Under the pieces are notes generated by a model, which saw nothing but the letters and a program-made list of their open reading frames with translations, was not told the origin of the DNA and made no database searches. The position numbers were made by a program, and so were the translations under genes. Shown one piece after another: positions 42,328 through 49,532 of a stretch of DNA of 64,000 bases. Origin of the DNA: Stackebrandtia endophytica (lineage in GTDB: Bacteria; Actinomycetota; Actinomycetes; Mycobacteriales; Micromonosporaceae); NCBI RefSeq assembly GCF_006716355.1, contig NZ_VFOW01000001.1, positions 2,294,001 through 2,358,000 of the forward strand, read 5' to 3'. The stretch's first letter is position 1. Each line of letters opens with the position of its first letter.

Positions 42328-43842
42328 TCAGTGAGCGACGAGTTCGCGCTCCGGCTCGGCCTCCGGGCGCTCCTCGGGAGCCGGCGTCGGCGCGGGACGC
42401 TTGACGAAGAAGGTCAACGCCGCAGCCACCACCGCGAGCGCGGTTCCCAACAGGAACGCCTCGTGAATGCCGGAGGCCTGCGCCTCCAGTTCGCTGCTGC
42501 CGGATTCGACGTACCCGGCGGCCCGGGTGGTCATGATCGTGATGAACAGCGCGGTGCCCGCCGCTCCGGCCAACTGCTGGAGCGTGCTGAGGATCGCGCT
42601 GCCGTGGGAGTACAGAGCCGGCTTCAACGATCCCAGCGTCGAGGCCATCAACGGAGTCAGCATCGAACCCAACCCCATGCACAGCAGGACGTGTGTGACG
42701 ACGACGAAGGCCCTCGACGTGTCGGTGTCCACCATGGTCAACAGCGCCATCGAGCCGACCAGTACGAACGCACCGGGAATCACCACCGGTCGGGGCCCGA
42801 AGCGGTCGAAGACCCGACCGATGAACGGCGCGATCAGACCCATCAACAACCCACCGGGCAACAGCATCAACCCGGTATCCAGAGTGGAGATCGACAGGAC
42901 CTTCTGCAGGTAGATCGGCAACAGGATCAACGAACCGAACAGCGCACCCATCGCGATCAACATGATGCCGATACCGACGACGAAGGTGCGCGAGGCGAAC
43001 GGACGCAGGTCCAGCAACGCGGAGTCCTTCTTCTGCAACGCCATCTGACGCCACACGAACAGTGCCAGCGTGACGACACCGATCAGCAGCGGCAGCTGCG
43101 GCGGAATCGGCGCATGTCCCTCGGTCGCCTCACCGATACTGCTCAATCCGTAGATAAGACCGCCGAAGGTGACCGCCGACAGCACAACCGACAACGCGTC
43201 GAAACGCACCTTGGCGGGCGTGGTCAGGTTCTTCACCATCATCACACCCAGCGCCAGGCTCACCATCGCGATCGGCAGAACGGCCAGGAACGTCCAACGC
43301 CAGTTCGCCACCGAGAGGATGAAGCCGGAGAACGTCGGACCGACGGCGGGCGCGACCGCGATGACCACCGAGATCAACCCCATCGTGCGGCCTCGGCGAG
43401 ACTCGGGGATGAAGGTCAACACGGTGGTCGTCAACAGTGGAAGCATCACGGCGGTACCACTGGCTTGGACGACCCGGCCCGCAATCAACACGCCGAACAC
43501 CGGCGCGGCGGCCGCCAGGGCCGTTCCCGCTGTGAACAGCGACATCGCGGTGATGAAGACCGCACGGGTGCTGAACCGACGCAGGATGAAACCGGTGGTG
43601 GGGATGACCACCGCCATGGTGAGGAAGAAACCGGTCGTCAGCCACTGTGCGGTGGCGGCGGACACGGTGAACTCATCCATGAGGTTGGGGATCGCCACAC
43701 TCATCACGGTTTCGTTCAAGATCATCACGAACGCCGCGACCAACAGCAGCCCCAACACGACCTTCGTCTGCGGTGGCAACTTCGAATCGGACGCGTCGTC
43801 GGTTGTCGCCGTCGCGACAGACGTGTCCTGGTGGACGCTCAT
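42328..43842 (-). CDS. DHA2-family MFS drug exporter
   Basis: 504 residues with 14 hydrophobic segments. LNETVMSVAIPNLMDEFTVS is motif D-like at helix 1, QWLTTGFFLTMAVVIPTTGF follows, and GRVVQASGTAVMLPLLTTTV contains the DHA2 motif C-like sequence. EmrB/QacA-type H+ antiporters export cationic drugs and dyes. GGAAGG precedes the ATG by 6 bp. Divergent from a TetR repressor; their 190-bp gap contains a strong hairpin (43937-43963). The pair is the usual repressor/efflux arrangement. Confidence 0.93.
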   Translation of the reverse strand: MSVHQDTSVATATTDDASDSKLPPQTKVVLGLLLVAAFVMILNETVMSVAIPNLMDEFTVSAATAQWLTTGFFLTMAVVIPTTGFILRRFSTRAVFITAMSLFTAGTALAAAAPVFGVLIAGRVVQASGTAVMLPLLTTTVLTFIPESRRGRTMGLISVVIAVAPAVGPTFSGFILSVANWRWTFLAVLPIAMVSLALGVMMVKNLTTPAKVRFDALSVVLSAVTFGGLIYGLSSIGEATEGHAPIPPQLPLLIGVVTLALFVWRQMALQKKDSALLDLRPFASRTFVVGIGIMLIAMGALFGSLILLPIYLQKVLSISTLDTGLMLLPGGLLMGLIAPFIGRVFDRFGPRPVVIPGAFVLVGSMALLTMVDTDTSRAFVVVTHVLLCMGLGSMLTPLMASTLGSLKPALYSHGSAILSTLQQLAGAAGTALFITIMTTRAAGYVESGSSELEAQASGIHEAFLLGTALAVVAAALTFFVKRPAPTPAPEERPEAEPERELVAH

Positions 43843-43936
43843 TGAGTACCTTCCGTAGCTAAGGGGAGGCGAGGCCGTTTTCCGTGGTGAGCGGTCGCAA
43901 CGCCGTGTCCGGTGACCGACGGCTCACATCGATCAG

Positions 43937-43963
43937 AACGTGCCCGGATCCACCGGGCACGTT
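43937..43963. promoter_or_regulatory. Strong hairpin AACGTGCCCGG / CCGGGCACGTT in the divergent gap
   Basis: A perfect 11-bp stem with a 5-nt loop lies 95 bp upstream of the efflux gene and 70 bp upstream of the TetR gene. It may be an operator or, in the efflux mRNA leader, a structure affecting expression. Confidence 0.6.
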
Positions 43964-44033
43964 TCACCAAACCTGAGGCAGTCTACGTCGAAGGTGTCAG
44001 TCACTGCCAATTTTTTCTGCTATTGTCTTCGTC

Positions 44034-44648
44034 ATGTCTGAAGGTCGGGCGCGCCTGCGCGAGGTATCACGCAACGCCGTGCGCGCCCAGATCACCAAAA
44101 CCGCCGAGGAACTGTTCCTCGCCAACGGTTTCGACGAGACCACGGTCGAGGAGATCGCCGCCGAGGTGGGGATGTCCCAGCGCAGCTTCTTCCGCTACTT
44201 CACCTCCAAGGACGAGGTGGTGTTGACCAAGTGCGAACAACTGGGCGACGACCTGATCGGGTACCTGCGATCTCGACCACTCGATGAGTCCGAATGGGAC
44301 TCATTGCGCCGAATATTCGACCTGATGGTAGAGGACTACACCGACAACACGAAGGGCAACGAGAGCGCCACGCTGCAACGCATCATCGACAGCAGCCCCG
44401 CGCTGCTCGCGGGATACCTGAAACACCTGGACCAGATTCAGCAGCATCTCACCGACGAGCTCAGCGCACGTGCCGCCGAACGCGGCGACGACCCCGACCC
44501 CATCGTGTTGCGCGCCATGGTCGGCGCGGCGTTCGCCTGTCTCCAAGCCGCGACCACCGACGTGGTCACGTCCAATGAGGTTGATCGCATCGGCAGTCGA
44601 CTCGACCTGACCATGACCGTGCTGCGCCCCTGCGGACGAACCAGCTGA
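44034..44648 (+). CDS. TetR-family regulator of the divergent efflux gene
   Basis: 204 residues. The HTH is clear: QITKTAEELFLANGFDETTV, EEIAAEVGMSQRSFFRYFTS. The C-terminal helices form the ligand and dimer domain. TetR repressors beside DHA2 exporters typically bind the exporter's substrate. A -10-like TATTGT lies shortly before the ATG. Confidence 0.92.
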   Translation: MSEGRARLREVSRNAVRAQITKTAEELFLANGFDETTVEEIAAEVGMSQRSFFRYFTSKDEVVLTKCEQLGDDLIGYLRSRPLDESEWDSLRRIFDLMVEDYTDNTKGNESATLQRIIDSSPALLAGYLKHLDQIQQHLTDELSARAAERGDDPDPIVLRAMVGAAFACLQAATTDVVTSNEVDRIGSRLDLTMTVLRPCGRTS

Positions 44649-44658
44649 CCGGGTCGAC

Positions 44659-45687
44659 CTAACCGTCCCCTTTGACCCGTTTCTCGATCGCCTGTCCCAG
44701 CCGTGATCGCCGCGCCCGTTGGGCCGCCTGTTGACCGTGCTCCCTGGCCTTGGCGGTCACCTCCGACCGGTTGACGCGCTGCGCCACGGTGCGCGCCTGC
44801 TCGGCGGCACGTTGGGTAGCCGGCGCGTTCCAGCCCTGTTGCGCCAGGGTGCGGCCACGTTCGGCGACCCGCTGGTTGAACTGGGTGACAGCGGTCATGT
44901 CGACGTTTCGCAGGCGACTCATCCACTGTTGCGGTACCACGGCGGTGCCGGAGATCCGGTCGTGCCAACAAGTCCGGCCCCAATGGCCGGGTCGCAACAT
45001 CAGGCACTCCACCACCGACCCGGTCAACGCCACCACCCCGAGCAGGAACATGATCAGGTCGAGCCGTAGCGCGGCGACGATGAGCAGTACCCAGGCCATT
45101 CCGGGCAGCACCACCGTGACCGACGCCCGCACCGACAGCCGCGCGACACCGACCCGGCGGCGTTCCCCCCGAGATGGAACGACCTTGATCGAGGTGACCA
45201 TCTTGCCGATCGTGCGCCCCAACAGGGCATGACCCAGCACGTCGTAGAGCGCGACGATCAGCACCTGAACCGTCAGAGTGAGCGCCACCCACAGCACGAT
45301 CGTCGACCAGACCCCCGCCAACGCGGTTTCGGCGTCGGCCCCCAGCGTGCCCCACTGCCCCAACACCAGGTCGAGGAATCCGGTGCCGACGAGGTCGCCC
45401 GCCCGCATCGAGACGACCACTTTGACGTTGTCGACCGTGATGATCCACAAAGCCGCGCTGACCGACCACGGCAACACCCAGTCGATCAGTCGGGCGCACC
45501 AACGACGCACCGGCATCGCCTTCGGCGCAACCATCGGTTGTGGAACGGCCATGGGCGGGCCGACGACCTGACCAGGCGGCACTCGGGGTGCGGGCCACTG
45601 GCCCGCCGGAACACCGTACGAAGGTCCACTATGGGGACTCATCGGTGGAACATGTTGGGCGCCAGGATCGGGCGGCGGATACGACAT
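44659..45687 (-). CDS. RDD family membrane protein
   Basis: 342 residues. A Pro-rich N-terminal tail (about 1-60) is followed by an RDD domain starting VRRWCARLIDWVLPWSVSAA, with three hydrophobic helices and the later DVLGHALLGRTIGKMVTSIK. RDD proteins are widespread membrane proteins thought to act in transport or stress; the role here is unknown. The C-terminal 100 residues are basic and coiled-coil-like (TQRAAEQARTVAQRVNRSEV). The ATG at 45687 has GGAGA about 6 bp upstream. It is convergent with the TetR gene. Confidence 0.85.
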   Translation of the reverse strand: MSYPPPDPGAQHVPPMSPHSGPSYGVPAGQWPAPRVPPGQVVGPPMAVPQPMVAPKAMPVRRWCARLIDWVLPWSVSAALWIITVDNVKVVVSMRAGDLVGTGFLDLVLGQWGTLGADAETALAGVWSTIVLWVALTLTVQVLIVALYDVLGHALLGRTIGKMVTSIKVVPSRGERRRVGVARLSVRASVTVVLPGMAWVLLIVAALRLDLIMFLLGVVALTGSVVECLMLRPGHWGRTCWHDRISGTAVVPQQWMSRLRNVDMTAVTQFNQRVAERGRTLAQQGWNAPATQRAAEQARTVAQRVNRSEVTAKAREHGQQAAQRARRSRLGQAIEKRVKGDG

Positions 45688-45792
45688 GAGCATTCTCCAA
45701 AGACGACCGACCTCATCCTAGGGCGTACACGACGAATCCGCACGTCTCGGCCAGCCGGTCTGCCGCCGGACGACAGGACGCGGCGGGTGGGA

Positions 45793-46218
45793 TCAATCCG
45801 TCGGAGTCAAGGCGAAGACCGGTATGCGGCGGTCTCCCGCGTCGATCCGATACCGCTCGAACGTGGGTGACCGACGCGTGAAGCGACGCCAGGCCTCCTC
45901 GTACTCGGCACCGTCCAGTTCTCGCGCCCGTACCGGTTGCCGACCGATGCCGGCGGCGGTGGCGTGTTCGATCTCGACCAGCGGGTGAGCACGCAGGTTG
46001 TGAGCCCATGCCGGGTCGGTCGTCGCACCTCCCGCCGAGGCCGCGATCAGCCAACCGCGTCGATCCCGGATACCCATGACCGGGTTCACCCTGGGCTGCC
46101 CGGATCGGGCGCCGACACTGTGGAGGATCACCAGCTGGTTCCCGTAGTTGCCGGCCTCGCGAACGTACCCGTTGTTGGCGCGAAACTCGGCGATGACCCT
46201 GTCGTTGTACTCGCTCAC
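45793..46218 (-). CDS. F420-dependent nitroreductase (Ddn-type) family protein
   Basis: 141 residues. LVILHSVGARSGQPRVNPVM, then GWLIAASAGGATTDPAWAHN and LRAHPLVEIEHA, are the classical deazaflavin-dependent nitroreductase pattern. The family binds F420 and reduces quinones, nitroimidazoles or other substrates, often near the membrane. F420 use is common in this phylum. The GTG at 46218 is chosen because GAAGGAG lies 5 bp upstream. Single gene. Confidence 0.9.
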   Translation of the reverse strand: MSEYNDRVIAEFRANNGYVREAGNYGNQLVILHSVGARSGQPRVNPVMGIRDRRGWLIAASAGGATTDPAWAHNLRAHPLVEIEHATAAGIGRQPVRARELDGAEYEEAWRRFTRRSPTFERYRIDAGDRRIPVFALTPTD

Positions 46219-46317
46219 CACGACTCCTTCACCTACCGTCACCATCGTGCCTCACCGGCGGGACCCGAGCCGTATCGCCACGCCAATATCGTCACCCCAG
46301 GGGAAGGCCACCGTGAG

Positions 46318-46797
46318 ATGAGTGATCATGGACCGATGAACCTGCGCCCATTCAGCCCCGAGGACGGCCCCGCGACCCTCGCGATCTTCCGTGCCGCCAT
46401 TCGCGTCACCGCGGCCGCCGACTACTCCCCCGAACAGATCGAGGCCTGGGCAGGAACCGATCTCACCCAAGAACAGTGGCGAGCAAAACGCGCCGCGACC
46501 GACACCGTCATCGCCGAGATCGACGGCCGAGTGGCCGGGTTCACCGATCTCGACGACTCCGGTTACCTGGACATGCTGTTCGTCGATCCCGAACAGACCC
46601 GGCGAGGCGTTGCCACCGCGCTGCTGGAGTGGGTGTTGGCCAAGGCTCGTGACCACGGCATCCCGGAGGTCTACACCGACGCCAGCCTGACGGCCCGGCC
46701 GTTCTTCGAACACCACGGTTTCAGCGTCACGCAGCAGCGCCACCCCGTCATTCGCGGTGTGCAGTTGACCAATTTCGCCATGCGCCGGACGGTGTAA
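46318..46797 (+). CDS. GNAT N-acetyltransferase
   Basis: 159 residues. MNLRPFSPEDGPATLAIFRA opens the domain. MLFVDPEQTRRGVATALLEW is the acetyl-CoA loop. EVYTDASLTARPFFEHHGFS closes it. This matches the YafP/ElaA-like small GNATs; acceptor unknown. The start is ATG 46318 (AAGG 10 bp upstream), with ATG 46336 possible. Confidence 0.87.
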   Translation: MSDHGPMNLRPFSPEDGPATLAIFRAAIRVTAAADYSPEQIEAWAGTDLTQEQWRAKRAATDTVIAEIDGRVAGFTDLDDSGYLDMLFVDPEQTRRGVATALLEWVLAKARDHGIPEVYTDASLTARPFFEHHGFSVTQQRHPVIRGVQLTNFAMRRTV

Positions 46798-46811
46798 TGC
46801 CAGGCCGCGGG

Positions 46812-46843
46812 GCCGACCGCTACCGACGCCTCAACCGGTCGGC
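46812..46843. terminator. Hairpin after the GNAT gene
   Basis: GCCGACCG and CGGTCGGC pair over 8 bp around a 16-nt loop, between convergent genes. Confidence 0.5.
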
Positions 46844-47164
46844 GCCCACCGGGGCGCGCAGGGTACGGCGCTGCCCGTAAGGCTCCACATTGGCATCCAC
46901 AATGGCCACGGTGACCTCATCGGGTCGGGCTTCGAGGATCATGGCATCCAGCCAGACATCCCCGTCGAAGAGGCTCCACCGGTCGGCGAGAACGCTCAAA
47001 CCGACTGCCAGCAGCAGATCCTCGGCGCTATCTCGGTCGGTGGCCTCTCCCAGCGGGTACCCGAAAACGGTCGTCGGTACCCAACCTCCATCAACCGGGG
47101 TCAGAAATCCCACGAGTTCGCCATCGTCACGATGGCAGGCCACCGGCGCGGTCACCAGTCTCAC
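46820..47164 (-). CDS. Hypothetical 114-aa protein
   Basis: Acidic, soluble, no signal peptide. The reading (DDGELVGFLTPVDGGWVPTT, then FGYPLGEATDRDSAEDLLLA) suggests a compact alpha/beta protein, and relatives are small actinobacterial hypotheticals. GGAAGGAG precedes both GTG 47164 and GTG 47155; either can be the start. It ends inside a palindrome shared with the convergent GNAT gene. Family not recognised. Confidence 0.6.
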   Translation of the reverse strand: MRLVTAPVACHRDDGELVGFLTPVDGGWVPTTVFGYPLGEATDRDSAEDLLLAVGLSVLADRWSLFDGDVWLDAMILEARPDEVTVAIVDANVEPYGQRRTLRAPVGADRLRRR

Positions 47165-47254
47165 TCCTTCCGAGAGTCGTCCAAGGCGTTCAGCCGCCGC
47201 AATCGTAGGTCGTCGGCCGCCCGAGCGACACCGAGTTTTCGCCCGGCAACAACC

Positions 47255-47779
47255 TCACGCCGCTGATGCCTGGGAACGATGTCGACGCACCGCATCCCGG
47301 TTTCCGCAACCGGGTGAGCAGTAGCGTTGCCGCCCGTTTCGGGAGGTGTCGGCGTAGACCCTGGCACAGCCATCGGCACGGCACCGGCCCAGTCGATCCA
47401 TTCCCCGACCGGTGAGGTGCAACGCGGTGCCGACCGCGATCAACGCGCACACCTGACGGTCGACGGGCAGCCGCTCCGCCCGGAAATGCATGTGCCATCC
47501 GTCACCGGCGTGATCGGTCAGGCGAGGTGCGGCGGTGTACTCCGCCAACAGGGGGTTGAGGCGTTCCGCCCGACCGGTGTCGTCGGTTGCGTCGACCACG
47601 GTTTCCCAGCGGCGCAGGAATTCCCGGATCACGCGCATAACCGCCGCCGTCACCGAGTCCTCCAGAACCAGGCTCTCGTCAACCAGACGTTTCTCCAGAT
47701 CGGCCGGAGTCTCGGGTGGATCGTTGACCAGTGAGACGGCCAACCGCACCGGCCCCTGGCCGTAATGGTTGTAATGCAT
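47255..47779 (-). CDS. ABATE/CGNR zinc-finger protein
   Basis: 174 residues. An all-helical ABATE-type domain (about 5-110) is followed by a CGNR zinc finger: CRADGCARVYADTSRNGRQR, then YCSPGCGNRDAVRRHR, with four Cys and the conserved CGNR. It is thought to be a stress-linked transcription factor type. The ATG at 47779 lies inside the inverted repeat TGTAATG-N8-CATTACA, implying autoregulation. A longer start at 47806 is possible. Confidence 0.9.
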   Translation of the reverse strand: MHYNHYGQGPVRLAVSLVNDPPETPADLEKRLVDESLVLEDSVTAAVMRVIREFLRRWETVVDATDDTGRAERLNPLLAEYTAAPRLTDHAGDGWHMHFRAERLPVDRQVCALIAVGTALHLTGRGMDRLGRCRADGCARVYADTSRNGRQRYCSPGCGNRDAVRRHRSQASAA

Positions 47780-47791
47780 AAACACATTACA
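47770..47791. promoter_or_regulatory. Inverted repeat TGTAATG-N8-CATTACA at the CGNR start
   Basis: A perfect 7-bp inverted repeat spans the start codon of the CGNR gene and lies 13 bp before the plus-strand gene at 47805. It is a candidate operator for the CGNR protein. Confidence 0.55.
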
Positions 47792-47804
47792 GCAGACTGG
47801 CGCC

Positions 47805-48206
47805 ATGACCGAGAATCACGAGCACCGTTGGCGGACCGAGTCGACCCACCACACCAGCGACGGACTGGTCAGTTACCAGTGCTGCGGCTGCGGGGCCCGC
47901 CGCGTCGCCCAATCCCAGCCCCAGTCGATCGCGACGACCACGGCGGTGCCGCGTCAACGGTTAGCCTCCTGTTGTCGCCGACCGAACCACTCGAACCGAA
48001 AGGCACACCATGAGAATCGACCTGTCGGGCAGGACAGCCCTGGTGACCGGCTCCACCCAGGGAATCGGACTCGCGATCGCCACCGGGTTGGCGGCTGCCG
48101 GCGCGCGAGTGGGCGTCAACGGACGCAGCGGTCAATCGGTGGGCAGGGCGATCGAGACGATCCGTGGGGACGTCGACAACGCCGACCTCGTCCCGGCTCC
48201 GGGTGA
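47805..48206 (+). CDS. Small His/Cys-rich protein, low confidence 3' end
   Basis: The first 35 residues (MTENHEHRWRTESTHHTSDG, then LVSYQCCGCGARRVA) look like a small actinobacterial metal-binding protein with several His and a Cys-Cys-Gly-Cys motif. A stop codon does not follow in frame, so the ORF runs through low-quality sequence and into the SDR gene in another frame. The real gene probably ends near residue 40-55 or has lost its stop. Confidence 0.35.
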   Translation: MTENHEHRWRTESTHHTSDGLVSYQCCGCGARRVAQSQPQSIATTTAVPRQRLASCCRRPNHSNRKAHHENRPVGQDSPGDRLHPGNRTRDRHRVGGCRRASGRQRTQRSIGGQGDRDDPWGRRQRRPRPGSG

Positions 48207-48804
48207 CCTCACCAACGACGACGGAACCGCCGCCGTCCTGACGGCGCTGCCGAACGTGGACATCCTGGTCAACAATCTGGGCATCTTCGGCGAACAACCG
48301 GCGTTGGAGATCACCGACGACGACTGGCGGCGCTATTTCGAGACCAACGTACTCACCGGCGTCCGGCTGACGCGCCACTACCTGCGACGGCAACTGGACA
48401 CCGATTGGGGGCGAATCCTGTTCATTGCCAGTGACTCCGCCATCGCCACCCCCGCCGAGATGATCCACTACGGAGTATCGAAGACGGCGCTGCTGGCGGT
48501 GTCACGGGGATTCGCCAAGACGGCGGCGGGGTCCGGAGTCACCGTCAACTCGGTCATCGCCGGGCCGACCGAAACCGACGGCGTTCGCGACTTCGTCTAT
48601 CAACTCGTCGACGAGAGCCTCCCCTGGGAACGGGCACAGCGCGAGTTCATGATCAAACACCGCGCGAACTCCCTGCTGCAACGGCTCATCCAGCCCGCCG
48701 AGATCGCGAACATGGTGGTCTATCTGAGTTCTCCGTTCGCATCGGCGACCACCGGCGGAGCCGTTCGAGTCGACGGCGGATACACCGACGCGATCCTGCC
48801 GTAA
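48010..48804 (+). CDS. SDR-family oxidoreductase
   Basis: 264 residues. The classical SDR pattern is present: TGSTQGIG cofactor loop, NNLG, catalytic Ser in FIASDSA, YGVSK with the catalytic Tyr/Lys, and AGPTETDG. The closing TGGAVRVDGGYTDAIL is typical of 3-ketoacyl-ACP reductase-like members. It binds NAD(P)H and reduces an unknown carbonyl. AAAGG lies 6 bp before the ATG. Substrate not predictable. Confidence 0.92.
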   Translation: MRIDLSGRTALVTGSTQGIGLAIATGLAAAGARVGVNGRSGQSVGRAIETIRGDVDNADLVPAPGDLTNDDGTAAVLTALPNVDILVNNLGIFGEQPALEITDDDWRRYFETNVLTGVRLTRHYLRRQLDTDWGRILFIASDSAIATPAEMIHYGVSKTALLAVSRGFAKTAAGSGVTVNSVIAGPTETDGVRDFVYQLVDESLPWERAQREFMIKHRANSLLQRLIQPAEIANMVVYLSSPFASATTGGAVRVDGGYTDAILP

Positions 48805-49532
48805 CCCGATGAACCGATGAGGACGAAGGGCGGTCGCCCGGCCGGGCTGATCGACTGGCGGCGAGACCAGTCGTATCCTCGAAGTGGTGGCGAAGTAGGC
48901 GAATGGGCAAGAAGATCCGCATACCTCGCCCCCGACCGGGCGACCCATTGAGCCGCGACGACGGCCGACCAGACTGGTTATGACCACCGACCGCGCCAAT
49001 CACGGCGCGCGCACGTTAAATCGGTGGTCGGAGCCGACCGACGATGTCGCGGCTCTTCAGTAACGAATAACTGACCTTCATGACCCATTCCCACCGGTAT
49101 CGATCTGTCGTCGGCATGACCACCGACGACGCCACCATGCGACTCACCACAGCCTGAACCCAATCGGCCCATCCCACCAGGTCAGTCGCTCCCCTCCAAT
49201 GCGGACGAACTCGCCCAGACCGTTCCAACGGTCTCAGTGAACCACCAACTCGTTGAGCCGTAACGATTACAGCCCGATACTCTGTGCAACTCCAAGCATC
49301 CATTGGAATAGGTTGGAACGTAGTCGGCCAATCCGGACACGCTCGGCGATGACGCAGGACCACGGTCCGAGGTCGGTGACGCCACGGGATCCGGGGCAGA
49401 ACAGGGAGGAAGGACCACAGAGGCTCGCGATGCCTCCCCATCTCTTTAACGCCTGAAACAACCCGACGTTCATTCGACAAATCGCTCCGAAGTGGAGTCG
49501 CGACATCTCAGTCGCGCCAGGAGGTTTCCGCA
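48805..49532. other. 728-bp gap without a supported gene
   Basis: Both strands have only short or low-quality frames. A plus-strand 26-codon ORF at 48903 (MGKKIRIPRPRPGDPLSRDD) has a gene-like start but no clear site. A minus-strand frame at 49016-49480 has weak composition. Possibly relics of lost genes, and likely the leader/promoter of the STAND regulator at 49533. Confidence 0.4.

Noticed and set aside
42211-43845. 544-codon plus-strand ORF
   Set aside because: Antisense shadow of the DHA2 exporter gene; strongly basic, Gln/His/Arg-rich, no family pattern.
49016-49480. Possible decayed transposase before the STAND regulator
   Set aside because: A 154-codon minus-strand frame with no DDE/DEDD motif or terminal repeats; not enough to call a mobile element.
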